Shown here: piece after piece, positions 29,558-39,491 of the stretch | Layout: each line of letters begins with the position of its first letter | Numbering within the stretch: the stretch's first letter is position 1 | Origin: Cellulomonas humilata | Lineage (GTDB): Bacteria; Actinomycetota; Actinomycetes; Actinomycetales; Cellulomonadaceae | Length of the DNA stretch: 64,000 nt | NCBI RefSeq assembly: GCF_013359775.1 | Contig: NZ_JABMCI010000067.1 | Span: forward strand, 62,001 to 126,000 | Direction of reading: 5' to 3' | Program-made: the position numbers and the translations under genes | The notes under the pieces: model-generated | The model's database searches: none | What the model was told of the DNA's origin: nothing | What the model saw: only the letters and a program-made list of their open reading frames with translations

Positions 29558-30409
29558 GTGTCCGGCAGCGTGCCGCCGCCCGACCCTGGGCCCCCACCGG
29601 GTCGGTCGCGGATCGGCTGGTGGTGGCTCCTCGTCGCCGTGCTCGCGATCGCACTGATCACGGCGCTGGTGGCGCAGCCGTGGGCGCCCGTCGAGACGGA
29701 GCCGTCGCTCACCCCGAGCATCACCGTCACGACCCCCGAGCCGACCGTGCCGCCCGGCACGCCGTCGCCCTCGGCCGAGGTCCCCGGCGCGGACGCGGTC
29801 TTCGACCCGACCACCGGCCTCACCCTGTTCGTCGACGCCGCCGACCTGGTGGCGCAGATCCCTGCGGCCGACCCCGAGGTGCAGCCACGGATCACCTCGG
29901 GCCAGCTGCCGTGGGGCCTGCCGCTCGGATCGACCATCGAGCCGCCGGAGTGCCTCGTGGCTGCCACCGTCGTCGCGGTGCCACCCCCGTGGTACGACAC
30001 GCTGATGTGGGGCAACGGCGCCCTGGCGTTCCAGCAGGAGGTCGTCCTGCTGACCGACCCGGCGGCGGCGCGCGAGGCGTTCCGCACCCTGGTCACCACC
30101 GTCGACGCGTGCCCGGAGTACAGCCAGGTGAACCCGGACATCGACGGGGCCACGTGGACGGCCGAACCCGCGATCGAGGGGCAGGGCGTCTTCCCCTCGA
30201 TCGTGCAGGAGGTCACGCACTCCGCCGAGGGGTCCGAGGTGCCCGGCTACCGGGGACACCTGCTGGTGGGGAACACGATCGTCACGTGGACGGCCGAGGC
30301 CCTGACGGCCGGTGACCGGCAGGCGGCGCTGGCGACCCTGGGCGACCCGGCCGACCTGGCGGCGATGGTCCAGGGGCAGGCGCAGTCGGCGGTCCGGTCC
30401 CTCGGCTGA
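29558..30409 (+). CDS. Membrane-anchored extracytoplasmic protein
   Basis: A 283-residue protein: a Pro-rich cytoplasmic tail (1-16), one membrane helix (about 19-39), a Thr/Pro/Ser-rich linker (45-75), then an external domain with two cysteines (CLVAA and DACPEY) that could form a disulphide. It resembles actinobacterial sensor-domain proteins of the PknH extracellular type, but no kinase is present. Function is unknown. Confidence 0.75.
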   Translation: MSGSVPPPDPGPPPGRSRIGWWWLLVAVLAIALITALVAQPWAPVETEPSLTPSITVTTPEPTVPPGTPSPSAEVPGADAVFDPTTGLTLFVDAADLVAQIPAADPEVQPRITSGQLPWGLPLGSTIEPPECLVAATVVAVPPPWYDTLMWGNGALAFQQEVVLLTDPAAAREAFRTLVTTVDACPEYSQVNPDIDGATWTAEPAIEGQGVFPSIVQEVTHSAEGSEVPGYRGHLLVGNTIVTWTAEALTAGDRQAALATLGDPADLAAMVQGQAQSAVRSLG

Positions 30410-30431
30410 CCACGCCACCTACGCTGGGCCC

Positions 30432-31490
30432 GTGCATGGTGAGTACAAGGTGCCCGGCGGCAAGCTCGTCGCGGTCGACCTCGACGTGGTGGACGGGCTG
30501 CTCAGCGGCGTCAGCGTGAGCGGCGACTTCTTCCTCGAGCCCGACGAGGCGCTGGCGGTGGTGTCGTCGTCGCTGGACGGGCTGCCGCGGGACTCGCCGG
30601 TGAGCCGGTTGGCGGACGCGGTGACCAGCGCCCTGGCCCGCGAGGACCAGCCGGTGCACATGGTCGGGTTCGACGCCCACGCGGTCGCCGTGGCCGTGCG
30701 GCGGGCGCTCGGCTTCTCCACCGCCTGGGCCGACCACACGTTCGAGCTGATCCACCCCGGTCCGCTGCCCCCGGCCCTGCACGCCGCGCTCGACCAGGTG
30801 CTCACCGAGGAGCTCGGCGCCGGCCGTCGCGGTCCCACGCTGCGGTTCTGGGAGTGGGTGGAGCCGGCCGTGATCATCGGGTCGTTCCAGTCGCTGCGCA
30901 ACGAGGTGGACCTCGAGGCCGCCGACCGGTACGGGATCACGGTGGTGCGCCGGATCTCCGGCGGCGGCGCGATGTTCATGGAGGCCGGCAACTGCATCAC
31001 GTTCTCGCTGGTGGTGCCGGCGTCGCTGGTGGACGGGATGACCTTCGAGGACTCCTACGCGTTCCTCAACCAGTGGGTGCTCGGCGCGCTCGCGGACGTC
31101 GGCGTGCAGGCGTTCACCAGCGGCCTGAACGACATCGCGTCCCCGGCGGGCAAGCTGGCGGGCTCGGCGCAGAAGCGGATGGTCGGCGGTGCGGTGCTGC
31201 ACCACGTGACCATGTCCTACGACATCGACGCCGACAAGATGCTCGAGGTGCTCCGGATCGGCCGAGAGAAGCTGTCGGACAAGGGCACGACGAGCGCGAA
31301 CAAGCGGGTGGACCCGGTGCGCTCGCAGACGCAGATGCCGCGCGAGGAGGTCATCTCCGCGTTCGCCGCGCACTTCCGCAGCCGCTACCCGACGGTGGAC
31401 GGCGTGCTCCGGCCCGAGGAGCTGGAGCGGGCCACCGAGCTGATGCGCACCAAGTTCACCGATCCTGCTTGGACCGCACGGGTGCTCTGA
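30432..31490 (+). CDS. Lipoate-protein ligase A family protein
   Basis: A 352-residue protein. Residues 1-80 resemble the small C-terminal LplA accessory domain placed at the N-terminus, and the rest is the BPL/LPL catalytic domain: VVRRISGGGAMFMEAGNC, and KLAGSAQKR with the lysine that contacts the lipoyl-adenylate. It should attach scavenged lipoate, or a similar acid, to carrier proteins. TACGCT at 30420-30425 six bases before the GTG indicates a leaderless start. Confidence 0.85.
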   Translation: MHGEYKVPGGKLVAVDLDVVDGLLSGVSVSGDFFLEPDEALAVVSSSLDGLPRDSPVSRLADAVTSALAREDQPVHMVGFDAHAVAVAVRRALGFSTAWADHTFELIHPGPLPPALHAALDQVLTEELGAGRRGPTLRFWEWVEPAVIIGSFQSLRNEVDLEAADRYGITVVRRISGGGAMFMEAGNCITFSLVVPASLVDGMTFEDSYAFLNQWVLGALADVGVQAFTSGLNDIASPAGKLAGSAQKRMVGGAVLHHVTMSYDIDADKMLEVLRIGREKLSDKGTTSANKRVDPVRSQTQMPREEVISAFAAHFRSRYPTVDGVLRPEELERATELMRTKFTDPAWTARVL

Positions 31491-31491
31491 A

Positions 31492-31803
31492 TCAGCGGCC
31501 GCGGAGCACGACGAAGGCCACGGCGGCGACACCGATGACGACGACCCCCGCCGCGCTGGCTGCGACGAGCCGTCCGCCCGGAGGCAGCGCTCCGTCGGCG
31601 ACGTGACGACGGTGCGAGACGACGGTCAGGGCGACGGCGATGATCACGCCGGTGGCCGCCAGGCTCCAGGCGGCGGCGCCCAGGAACTCCTGGAGCAGGT
31701 GAGCGGCAGCCACGCCGCCGCCGGCGAGGCCGATCGCGGTACGGCGCCAGGCCAGGTGCGTGCGCTCGGCGGCCAGGGTCGGGACGTCGCCGGCTGTGCT
31801 CAC
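31492..31803 (-). CDS. DUF202 membrane protein
   Basis: A 103-residue protein with three predicted membrane helices and the DUF202 signature ERTHLAWRRTAIGLAGGG. Its GTG overlaps the stop of the preceding DUF202 gene by four bases, so it was produced by tandem duplication or is a fixed pair. Function is unknown. Confidence 0.8.
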   Translation of the reverse strand: MSTAGDVPTLAAERTHLAWRRTAIGLAGGGVAAAHLLQEFLGAAAWSLAATGVIIAVALTVVSHRRHVADGALPPGGRLVAASAAGVVVIGVAAVAFVVLRGR

Positions 31804-32165
31804 GCGGCGATCAGCCCGACGAGCACGAGGCCGCCCGCGACGCACACGCCGACCACCAGCAGACCGAAGGCGGACGGTGCGGGCAGCGCGGAGCTCTGCC
31901 GGATGGCGCGCTCGCCGCGGGCCCAGCTGATCCACGCGAGCACCGGGGCGAGCACGCCGATGGTGACGAGCACGAGCGCGGCGGCGAACCGCAGGTCGGG
32001 CTGCACCGGCAGATTGAGGGCCTCCAGAGCCACGCCGCCCGCCAGCAGAGCCAGCGAGGTGCGGATCCAGGCGAGGAACGTGCGCTCGTTGGCCAGCGAG
32101 AAGCGCGCGTCGGGGTCGGTCCCGGTGCCGTAGACCCACCGGGGGAACCGTCGCTCGTCGCTCAT
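31800..32165 (-). CDS. YidH-like DUF202 membrane protein
   Basis: A 121-residue protein with three predicted membrane helices and the YidH motif FSLANERTFLAWIRTSLAL. Its partner gene overlaps its stop codon. The two DUF202 proteins probably form a complex. The minus-strand hexamer GAGGAT six bases before the ATG suggests leaderless transcription. Confidence 0.85.
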   Translation of the reverse strand: MSDERRFPRWVYGTGTDPDARFSLANERTFLAWIRTSLALLAGGVALEALNLPVQPDLRFAAALVLVTIGVLAPVLAWISWARGERAIRQSSALPAPSAFGLLVVGVCVAGGLVLVGLIAA

Positions 32166-32367
32166 GGGCCCATCCTCGCGCGCGGACGTGTATCAGGTGC
32201 CCCGGCGCGCGCTCCTGGTGGTCGACGAAGGGGAGAGCGATGGACACGGACCTGGACCGCCAGCTGCGCCGACTGGGCGTGCTGCACGCGCGCGAGCTGT
32301 CTGCCGTCCGCCGCCGGGTACCCGGCGCCTCGGCACGCGTCGCCGAGGTGGTGCTCCTGCGCGGCGG

Positions 32368-33072
32368 TCACGTGGCCCGTGCGCCGAAGACCGCGCTGCC
32401 GACGCGTACCAGGGTGGCTCCCTCGGCGATCGCCAGCTCGAGGTCCCCGCTCATGCCCATGGACAGCTCCGTGGCGGTCTGAGTCCCCGACGCCACGAGC
32501 TCGTCGCGCAGGCCGCGCAGCAGCGCGTAGCCGGCGCGCACCACCGCGGGGTCGTCCGAGCGCGCCCCGACCGTCATGAGTCCGGCCACGCGCAGGTTCG
32601 GCAGGGCGGCGACCGCCCCGGCGAACGCGACCGCCTCGGCCGGCTCCACGCCGTGCTTCGTGTCCTCGCCGGACACGTTCACCTGCACGTAGACGTCGAG
32701 CGGGTCGGTCGCCCGCGCGGAGAGCCGCTCGGCCAGGTCGATCGACGCCACCGACTCGATGCACGAGGCCCAGCGCAGCGCCGCGTTCACCTTGTTGGAC
32801 TGCAGCGGTCCGATGAGGTGCAGCGCGGTCAGGCCCGCGAGCGACGGGCCCTTGGCGACGAGCTCCTGCACCCGGTTCTCGCCGACGAGCACCGCGGCGA
32901 GCGTGGGGTCGTCGGCGCGCGCCCGGGCGTCCGCGTCCAGCGCCTCGCGCACGCGCTCGACCGGCTGGGTCTTGGTGGCCAGGAGCAGGCGCACGTCCGC
33001 GGGGTCGCGACCGGCGTCGATCGCAGCCTGCGCCACGCGTCCACGCACCTGGGCCAGGCGCCCGGCGATCAC
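32368..33072 (-). CDS. YggS-family pyridoxal-phosphate homeostasis protein
   Basis: A 234-residue alanine-racemase-fold protein that binds pyridoxal phosphate and buffers its level. LLLATKTQP contains the cofactor lysine; GENRVQEL, LHLIGPLQSNKV and SMGMSGDLELAI are family hallmarks. GTG at 33072 overlaps the stop codon of the YbaK gene by four bases. Here it lies outside the cell-division cluster where actinobacterial yggS is often found. Confidence 0.92.
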   Translation of the reverse strand: MIAGRLAQVRGRVAQAAIDAGRDPADVRLLLATKTQPVERVREALDADARARADDPTLAAVLVGENRVQELVAKGPSLAGLTALHLIGPLQSNKVNAALRWASCIESVASIDLAERLSARATDPLDVYVQVNVSGEDTKHGVEPAEAVAFAGAVAALPNLRVAGLMTVGARSDDPAVVRAGYALLRGLRDELVASGTQTATELSMGMSGDLELAIAEGATLVRVGSAVFGARAT

Positions 33073-33572
33073 GCGTCGGACCGGGCGATGTCGGCCACGG
33101 TGGCCGAGGTGAGCCGGATGAGGTCGTCGGGGGAGAGCTCCACGTCGAGCCCGCGGCGGCCGCCGGAGACCAGGACGGTGTCGAACAGCCACGCGGTCTC
33201 GTCGACCACCGTCGGGTGCGCGCTGCGCTGCCCGAGCGGCGAGATCCCGCCGAGGACGTACCCGGTGGCGCGCTCGGCATCGGGCTTCGGCGCCATCGAC
33301 GCCTTCTTCCCGCCGACCGCCTGTGCGAGAGCCTTGAGGTCCAGCTGACCGGTCACGGGGACGACGGCCACTGTGAGCGTGCCGTCCACCACCGTCATCA
33401 GCGTCTTGAACACCTGCTCGGGCGGGACGCCCAGTGCCGCCGCCGCCTCGAGCCCGTAGCCGAGCGTGCTGGCCGGGTCGTGAACGTAGGCGTGCGCCGT
33501 GTGCGGGACGTCCGCCGCCGTCAGTGCCACCAGAGCGGGCGTACCGGTCGGGGCATGCTCCTTCTTCGCCAC
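33069..33572 (-). CDS. ybaK: Cys-tRNA(Pro) deacylase, YbaK/EbsC family
   Basis: A 167-residue trans-editing protein that hydrolyses Cys-tRNA(Pro). The conserved catalytic-site lysine lies in EQVFKTLM; GKKASMAPKPDAERATGYVLGGISPLGQ is the typical C-terminal block (positions about 94-121). TATCGT six bases upstream of the GTG and no ribosome-binding site indicate a leaderless start. It is coupled to the yggS-like gene. Confidence 0.92.
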   Translation of the reverse strand: MAKKEHAPTGTPALVALTAADVPHTAHAYVHDPASTLGYGLEAAAALGVPPEQVFKTLMTVVDGTLTVAVVPVTGQLDLKALAQAVGGKKASMAPKPDAERATGYVLGGISPLGQRSAHPTVVDETAWLFDTVLVSGGRRGLDVELSPDDLIRLTSATVADIARSDA

Positions 33573-33644
33573 GCAGCCACGATAGGGGCCGATCAGGGTC
33601 ATCCCGGATACCGTCCGCGACGGCGCAGGGTGCAGGCTGGGCGC

Positions 33645-34043
33645 GTGAAGACCCTGCTCAACATCATCTGGCTCGTGCTCGCGGGCTTCTGGCTGGCGCT
33701 CGGCTACGTGCTCGCCGGGATCATCTGCTGCATCCTCATCATCACGATCCCGTTCGGCATCGCGTCGTTCCGGATGGCCAGCTACGCGCTGTGGCCGTTC
33801 GGGCGCACCGTCGTCGACAAGCCGACCGCCGGTGCGTGGTCCGTGATCGGGAACGTCATCTGGGTGATCGTCGCGGGCTGGTGGCTGGCGCTCATGCACA
33901 TCATCACCGGCATCGCGGAGGCGCTCACGATCGTGGGCATCCCGTTGGCGCTGGCCAACTGGAAGATGGTGCCGATCTCGCTGTTCCCGCTGGGCAAGCA
34001 GATCGTCCCGTCCGACCGGCTCATGGCGGCCTACGGGCAGTGA
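33645..34043 (+). CDS. YccF-domain inner-membrane protein
   Basis: A 132-residue protein with two YccF repeats (FWLALGYVLAGIICC and WWLALMHIITGIAEA) and about four membrane helices. Function is unknown; YccF proteins are widespread. GTG at 33645 is preceded by CAGGCT at a six-base distance. Confidence 0.88.
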   Translation: MKTLLNIIWLVLAGFWLALGYVLAGIICCILIITIPFGIASFRMASYALWPFGRTVVDKPTAGAWSVIGNVIWVIVAGWWLALMHIITGIAEALTIVGIPLALANWKMVPISLFPLGKQIVPSDRLMAAYGQ

Positions 34044-34052
34044 CTACTGCCC
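34035..34052. terminator. Hairpin spanning two convergent stop codons
   Basis: GGGCAGT (34035-34041) pairs with ACTGCCC (34046-34052) around a four-base loop. The stop codons of the converging YccF and small membrane-protein genes (TGA 34041-34043, TAG 34044-34046) lie at its apex. Confidence 0.55.
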
Positions 34053-34304
34053 GGTGATCAGCACGATCAGCAGGTAGATCAGGGTGCCGGCCGCGACGCC
34101 GGTGCTCGCCGCGAACCAGAGCGCGGGGTTCTTGCCGCGAGCCTGCAGCACCATCGCGGTGACCACGAGCACCACGGCTGCGACGAGGGTGAGGATCCCG
34201 AGCACCCAGACGGCCGACACCAGCGCGGCGACCAGGCAGATGAGGAACACGAACCGCGGCGACCTCGTGGTGCGCGCGGGAGGCTCGGTGGGCTGGGTGC
34301 TCAT
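34044..34304 (-). CDS. Small membrane protein
   Basis: An 86-residue protein with a short polar N-terminus and two to three predicted helices (about 18-52 and 62-84). Not recognised as a named family. TACCGT lies six bases upstream of the ATG, the same leaderless pattern as many neighbours. Confidence 0.7.
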   Translation of the reverse strand: MSTQPTEPPARTTRSPRFVFLICLVAALVSAVWVLGILTLVAAVVLVVTAMVLQARGKNPALWFAASTGVAAGTLIYLLIVLITGQ

Positions 34305-34333
34305 GCGCGAACGGTAACCCGGAGCGGCCCGTC

Positions 34334-34726
34334 TCAGTCGGGACCGTCCGGATGGCTCGCCAGCCACGCCTTCGCCACGCGCCTCGGCGCCTGCGTGAGC
34401 CACGCCTCGACGACGAGCTCCCGCAGCTCGTCGGTGTCCATCACCTCGAGCCGCGCGAGCACCGCCGGGTAGCCGTCGAAGTGCGGCGTCACGAAGTAGA
34501 CGTCGGGGGCGCGGACCAGCAGCTCCTCCTTGGCCTCCAGGTCGGGGACGCGGGCGCCGAGGACCGGTCCGGCGGGCGCCGACGCGCCGAGCGCCTCGTG
34601 GTCGACGGCGCGCAGCGGCCGGTCCCACACGAGCGGCTTCGTCCCGACGCGCCAGCTGCGCCCGGGCTGCTCGGAGGTCTCCGGCAGCGCCGCCACGGCG
34701 TCCCGCACGTCGTCCCACGTGGCCAT
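34334..34726 (-). CDS. MmcQ/YjbR-family protein
   Basis: A 130-residue protein of the MmcQ/YjbR fold (CyaY-like DNA-binding superfamily), with the typical TWDDVRDAVAALPETSE opening, KEELLVRAPDVYFVTPHFDGYP core and EAWLTQAPRRVAKAW end. Function is unproven. The ATG at 34726 is chosen because TAGCGT lies seven bases upstream. Confidence 0.88.
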   Translation of the reverse strand: MATWDDVRDAVAALPETSEQPGRSWRVGTKPLVWDRPLRAVDHEALGASAPAGPVLGARVPDLEAKEELLVRAPDVYFVTPHFDGYPAVLARLEVMDTDELRELVVEAWLTQAPRRVAKAWLASHPDGPD

Positions 34727-34743
34727 GACGGTCACGCTAGGCC

Positions 34744-37311
34744 TCAGGCGCCGAGGTCGCCCAGGGGTCCGACGGCCACGATCCGCAGCTGCACCTCGCT
34801 CGTCTCGTCGGAGCCGGCCAGGTCCACGACCGCGTCGATGCGCCAGTCGTGGTCGCCCTCCGGGTCATCGAGGAGCTGGCGCACCTGCCAGGTGCCCCGG
34901 CCTGGGGTGACCTGGAACAGCCCCGGGCCGCGGGCGGGCGCACCGGTGAGGATCTCGTCGTGGTCGTCGTAGTACGGGTCCAGCGCCGTCCGCCAGCGGT
35001 CGGCGTCCCACGGCGCGTCCTCCGGGTCGAGGTCGCCCAGCTGCGCGAGCCCGCCGTAGAACTCCCGCGCGGCCAGCTCGACGCGCCGGAACAGCGCGCC
35101 GCGGACCAGCGCCCGGAACACCCGGGGGTTGGCTGTGATCGGCTCGGGAACGTCCTCGTCGATTCCTCCGGGGGCGTCGGCGCCGCGCTCGTCGAGCGGG
35201 TTGCTCAAGCGCTCCCACTCGTCGAGCAGGCTCGAGTCCGTGCGGCGGACGAGGTCACCGAGCCACTCGATGATCTCCCACAGCTCCTCGGTGCGGGCCT
35301 CCTCGGGGACGGTCTGCCGCAGGGCGCGGTAGGCGTCGGCGAGGTACCGGAGCAGCACGCCCTCGGTGCGGTCCAGCTGGTAGTACGCGACGTACTCGGC
35401 GAAGCCCATCGCGCGCTCGTGCATGTCGCGCACCACGGACTTGGGGGACAGGGCGAGGTCGGCGACCCACGGGTTGGTCTGCCGGTACGTGACGAACATG
35501 GCCTCGAGCAGCTCGGCGAGCGGCTTGGGGTAGCCGACGTCCTCCAGGAGGGCCATCCGCTGGTCGTACTCGAGACCGTCGGACTTCATCTGGGCGACGG
35601 CCTCGCCGCGGGCGCGGTTCTCCTGCGCGGAGAGCACCTGGCGGGGGTCGTCGAGGGTGGCCTCGATGACGGAGACGACGTCGTGCGCGTAGGCCGGGTC
35701 GTCGCGGTCGAGGAGGTCCAGCGCCGCGTACGCGAACGGCGACAGCGCCTGGTTGAGCGCGAAGTTCGGGGCCAGCTCCGCGGTCAGCTGCACCGCGCGC
35801 CGCCGACCGTGCGGGGCGGTCGGGTCCTCCACCCAGGGGCGCTCGATCACGCCGGCGGCCCGCAGCGAGCGGTACACCGCGATCGCGCGGCGGACGTGCA
35901 GACCCTGCGCCCCCTCGGGCTCGTGGTTGTCGGTGAGGAGCTTGGTCATGGCCGCGACCGGGTCGCCCTCGCGGGCCAGCACGTGCAGGACCATCGCGTG
36001 CGACACGGAGAAGCTCGACGTGAGCGGCTCGGGCGGCGCGTCCCGGAGGCGCTCGTACGTCTTGTCGGTCCAGTTGACGTGGCCCTCGGGTGCCTTCTTG
36101 CGGATGATTTTCTTCAGCTTGCGCGGGTCGTCCCCGGCCTTGAGCAGCAGCTTGCGGTTCTCGATCACGTGCTCCGGTGCCAGGATGATCACCTCGCCCA
36201 CGGTGTCGAAGCCGGCCCGCCCGGCCCGCCCGGAGATCTGGTGGAACTCGCGCGCGGACAGGTGCCGCATGCGGACGCCGTCGTACTTCACCAGGCTGGT
36301 GAGCAGGACCGTGCGGATGGGGACGTTGATGCCGACGCCGAGCGTGTCCGTGCCGCAGACCACCGGCAGCAGGCCGCGCTGCGTCAGCCGCTCGACCACC
36401 CGGCGGTACTTGGGCAGCATCCCCGCGTGGTGCACGCCGACCCCGTGCCGCAGCAGCCGGTTGAGCGTGCGGCCGAAGCCGGGACCGAAGCGGAACCCCG
36501 CGATCTCGTCGGCGATCCGGTCCCGCTGCTCGCGGCTGGCCAGGGGCGTCGACATGAGCGACTGCGCCCGCTCGACGGCCTCCTTCTGCGTGAAGTGCAC
36601 GACGTAGACGGGGGCGCGACGGGTCTTCACCAGCTCGTCGAGCAGCTCGTGCAGCGGCTCGATCGCGTAGGAGAACGTCAGCGGCACGGGACGCTCGGCG
36701 TTCGCGATGACGGCGACCGGCTGGTGCGTGCGGCGCGTGAGGTCCTCCGCGAAGAAGCCGACGTCGCCGAGCGTCGCGGACATGAGCACGAACTGGACCG
36801 TGGTGAGCTCGAGCAGCGGCACCTGCCACGCCCAGCCGCGCTGCGGGTCCGCGTAGAAGTGGAACTCGTCCATGACCACCTGGCCGACGTCGGCACCGTC
36901 GCCGTCGCGCAGGGCCACGTTGGCCAGGATCTCCGCGGTGCAGCAGATGATCGGCGCCCCCGGGTTGACCGCCGAGTCGCCGGTCATCATCCCGACGTTG
37001 GCGGAGCCGAACGCCTCGACGAGCGCGAAGAACTTCTCGCTGACCAGCGCCTTCAAGGGGGCGGTGTAGTAGGTGCGGCGCCCCTGGGCGAGCGCGACGA
37101 AGTGCGCAGCGACCGCGACGAGCGACTTCCCCGAACCCGTCGGCGTCGACAGGATCACGTGCGCCCCGGTGACCAGCTCCAGCAGCGCCTCGTCCTGGTG
37201 CGGGTAGAGCTCGAGCCCCTGGTCGGTGGCCCAGCCGGTGAAGGCCTCGTACAGCGCGTCGGGATCGGAGGGGTCGGCGGGGATGCGGTCGGCCAGGGTG
37301 GGGGTGCTCAT
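34744..37311 (-). CDS. DEAD/DEAH-box helicase with DUF3516
   Basis: An 855-residue superfamily 2 helicase of the Ski2-like group with a C-terminal DUF3516 region. It has Walker [10 protein letters not shown] (Lys62), the DEFH box (MDEFHF), motif III (LMSATLGD) and motif [12 protein letters not shown]. It is expected to unwind RNA or DNA using ATP; in actinobacteria the exact role is not established. The ATG at 37311 precedes the [11 protein letters not shown]-motif region by about 35 residues. Confidence 0.92.
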   Translation of the reverse strand: MSTPTLADRIPADPSDPDALYEAFTGWATDQGLELYPHQDEALLELVTGAHVILSTPTGSGKSLVAVAAHFVALAQGRRTYYTAPLKALVSEKFFALVEAFGSANVGMMTGDSAVNPGAPIICCTAEILANVALRDGDGADVGQVVMDEFHFYADPQRGWAWQVPLLELTTVQFVLMSATLGDVGFFAEDLTRRTHQPVAVIANAERPVPLTFSYAIEPLHELLDELVKTRRAPVYVVHFTQKEAVERAQSLMSTPLASREQRDRIADEIAGFRFGPGFGRTLNRLLRHGVGVHHAGMLPKYRRVVERLTQRGLLPVVCGTDTLGVGINVPIRTVLLTSLVKYDGVRMRHLSAREFHQISGRAGRAGFDTVGEVIILAPEHVIENRKLLLKAGDDPRKLKKIIRKKAPEGHVNWTDKTYERLRDAPPEPLTSSFSVSHAMVLHVLAREGDPVAAMTKLLTDNHEPEGAQGLHVRRAIAVYRSLRAAGVIERPWVEDPTAPHGRRRAVQLTAELAPNFALNQALSPFAYAALDLLDRDDPAYAHDVVSVIEATLDDPRQVLSAQENRARGEAVAQMKSDGLEYDQRMALLEDVGYPKPLAELLEAMFVTYRQTNPWVADLALSPKSVVRDMHERAMGFAEYVAYYQLDRTEGVLLRYLADAYRALRQTVPEEARTEELWEIIEWLGDLVRRTDSSLLDEWERLSNPLDERGADAPGGIDEDVPEPITANPRVFRALVRGALFRRVELAAREFYGGLAQLGDLDPEDAPWDADRWRTALDPYYDDHDEILTGAPARGPGLFQVTPGRGTWQVRQLLDDPEGDHDWRIDAVVDLAGSDETSEVQLRIVAVGPLGDLGA

Positions 37312-37356
37312 CGTGCCTCGATGGTCCCATGCGCTCGTGCGTCTAGGGTGTGGGCC

Positions 37357-37809
37357 GTGACCGAGCGCCCGACCGTGGAGATGTGGACCGACGGGGCCTG
37401 CAAGGGCAACCCGGGCGTCGGCGGCTGGGGCGCCTGGATGCGCTACGGCGACCACGAGCGCGAGCTGTTCGGCGGCGAGCCGGTGACCACCAACAACCGC
37501 ATGGAGCTCACCGCGGTCATCGAGGGGCTGCGCGCGCTGACCAAGCCGTGCGACGTGGTGCTGCACGTCGACTCGATGTACGTGATGAACGGCGTGACCA
37601 AGTGGATCGCCGGCTGGAAGCGCAACGGCTGGCGCACGGGGGACAAGAAGCCCGTGAAGAACCAGGAGCTGTGGCAGGCGCTGGACACCGAGACCGCCCG
37701 GCACACGATCAGCTGGGTGTGGGTCAAGGGGCACGCGGGGGACCCGGGCAACGAACGCGCGGACCAGCTGGCCAACCGTGGGGTCGACGAGGTGCGGGCC
37801 CGGGCCTGA
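37357..37809 (+). CDS. rnhA: Ribonuclease HI
   Basis: A 150-residue endonuclease cutting the RNA strand of RNA-DNA hybrids. The four acidic residues are visible in [25 protein letters not shown] and [15 protein letters not shown] at 37344-37349 lies seven bases before the GTG, so the mRNA is probably leaderless. It is divergent from the DUF3516 helicase gene, 45 bases away. Confidence 0.95.
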   Translation: MTERPTVEMWTDGACKGNPGVGGWGAWMRYGDHERELFGGEPVTTNNRMELTAVIEGLRALTKPCDVVLHVDSMYVMNGVTKWIAGWKRNGWRTGDKKPVKNQELWQALDTETARHTISWVWVKGHAGDPGNERADQLANRGVDEVRARA

Positions 37810-37871
37810 GCGCGGGTCGCCTGGCAGCCATAGCATCGTCGGGCAGGGGGATCCGCCGACCGGAAGGGCCC

Positions 37872-38750
37872 ATGGTGCAGAGCCTCGCCGACGTGCGGGA
37901 TCGCGCAGGCACCGCACTGTTCCTGCGCGTCGCAGGACCGGACGGGCTGGCCAGCCGCGAACGCATCCACGGCACCCCCGGCCCCCGGTGGTTCCCGCCG
38001 GGCTCCGCCATCCGGACCGTGCACGGGGACGCCTCGATGTTCGTCGGCGGCATGCGCGCGCTGCTCCTGCAGTCGCTGCACCCGGCCGCCATGGCCGCCG
38101 TCGCCGCGCACTCCGGCTACCGGGGCGACCCCTGGGGCCGGCTGGCGCGGACCAGCACGTTCCTGGCCGTCACCACGTTCGGCACCATCGACGACGCCAC
38201 GGCGGCCATCGAGCGGGTCCGCTGGGTGCACGAGCGGATCCGCGGCGTCACGCCCGAGGGGCTCGCGTACTTCGCGGGCGACCCCGCGCTGCTGCGCTGG
38301 GTGCACGTGGCCGAGGTGGACAGCTTCCTGCGGGCGCACCGGGTGTACGGGCAGCGCCCGCTCGACGCGGCGGGCGCCGACGAGTACGTCGCGCAGGCCT
38401 CCCGCGTGGCGGTCGAGCTCGGTGCCGAGCGGGTGCCGGAGTCGGTGGCCGAGCTGGCCAAGGCGCTGGAGGAGTTCCGCCCCGAGCTGGCCCCGTCGAC
38501 CGCGGCACGTGACGCCGCCGACTTCCTGCTGCACGAACCACCTGTGCCGCGGTCGCTGCGGCCGGGCTATGCGCTGCTGGCGCGGGCCGCGGTGGCGTCG
38601 ATGCCCCCGTGGACGTTCGAGCTGCTCGGCCTGGACCGGCCCGGCCCCGTCGGGCTGAGCGCGTCGCGGACGGCCGGCGCCGTGGCGACGCGGTCGATCC
38701 GGTGGATGCTCGGACCGGACGACGCCAGCCGGGTGGCGGGCGTCGGATGA
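37872..38750 (+). CDS. MpaB-like oxygenase (DUF2236)
   Basis: A 292-residue protein of the DUF2236 family, haem-binding oxygenases related to latex-clearing protein and MpaB. The LLLQSLHPAAMAAVAAHS motif carries the likely haem histidine, and WVHVAEVDSFL the second conserved histidine. The substrate is unknown. A GGAAGGG site precedes the ATG. The following gene overlaps its stop codon. Confidence 0.88.
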   Translation: MVQSLADVRDRAGTALFLRVAGPDGLASRERIHGTPGPRWFPPGSAIRTVHGDASMFVGGMRALLLQSLHPAAMAAVAAHSGYRGDPWGRLARTSTFLAVTTFGTIDDATAAIERVRWVHERIRGVTPEGLAYFAGDPALLRWVHVAEVDSFLRAHRVYGQRPLDAAGADEYVAQASRVAVELGAERVPESVAELAKALEEFRPELAPSTAARDAADFLLHEPPVPRSLRPGYALLARAAVASMPPWTFELLGLDRPGPVGLSASRTAGAVATRSIRWMLGPDDASRVAGVG

Positions 38751-39481
38751 CCCGGTTCCTGCTCCTCAGCTCGCGCGCCGAGGACGTCGCGGCAGTCGGG
38801 GAGCATGCCGCGTTCCTCCGGTTCGGCGGCCTGCGCGCCGACGAGCTGGAGCAGGTCCGGATGGAGGCGGCGCCGTTCCTGCCCGTCGACCTCGACCGCT
38901 ACGACGGCGTCATCGTCGGCGGGAGCCCCTTCGACGCGAGCAAGCCCGAGAGCGAGAAGTCGGCGACCCAGCGTCGCGTCGAGGCCGAGGTGTCGACGCT
39001 GCTGGACGACATCGTCGATCGCGACCTGCCGTTCCTCGGCGCCTGCTACGGCGTCGGCACGCTGGGGGTGCACCAGGGCGCGGTGATCGACCGCACCTAT
39101 GCCGAGCCCATCGGGGCGGTGACGGTCACGCTCACCGACGAGGGTCGCGCCGACCCGCTGCTCGCGGAGCTGCCGGCGTCGTTCGACGCGTTCGTCGGGC
39201 ACAAGGAGGCGTGCCGCGTGCTGCCGCCCGCGGCCGTGCTGCTCGCGTCGTCGCCCACCTGCCCGGTGCAGATGTTCCGCGTGCGCCAGAACCTGTACGC
39301 CACCCAGTTCCACCCCGAGCTCGACCTGGCCGGCATCACCACCCGGATCGGCGTCTACCGCGACTACGGCTACTACCGCCCGGGTGAGTACGACGAGGTG
39401 ATCGCCCGGGTGCGCAGCGCGGACGTGTGGGCGCCGCCGCGCATCCTCGAGGCCTTCGTGCGCCGGTACCGCAGGGACTGA
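38747..39481 (+). CDS. Class I glutamine amidotransferase-like protein
   Basis: A 244-residue protein of the GuaA-like GATase1 group. The nucleophile Cys lies in FLGACYGVGTLG and the catalytic His-Glu in QFHPELD. No synthase domain is attached, and members of this group are annotated as stand-alone glutaminases. The ATG overlaps the stop of the MpaB-like gene (ATGA), so they form an operon. Confidence 0.88.
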   Translation: MTRFLLLSSRAEDVAAVGEHAAFLRFGGLRADELEQVRMEAAPFLPVDLDRYDGVIVGGSPFDASKPESEKSATQRRVEAEVSTLLDDIVDRDLPFLGACYGVGTLGVHQGAVIDRTYAEPIGAVTVTLTDEGRADPLLAELPASFDAFVGHKEACRVLPPAAVLLASSPTCPVQMFRVRQNLYATQFHPELDLAGITTRIGVYRDYGYYRPGEYDEVIARVRSADVWAPPRILEAFVRRYRRD

Positions 39482-39491
39482 GCGGACCGTT

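Noticed and set aside
32240..32482. An 80-codon forward frame with a GGGGAG ribosome-binding site
   Set aside because: It runs 115 bases into the yggS-like gene on the opposite strand, and its second half is just the antisense of that gene. The first 40 codons are unlike any family. A remnant gene at 32240-32367 is possible but not supported.
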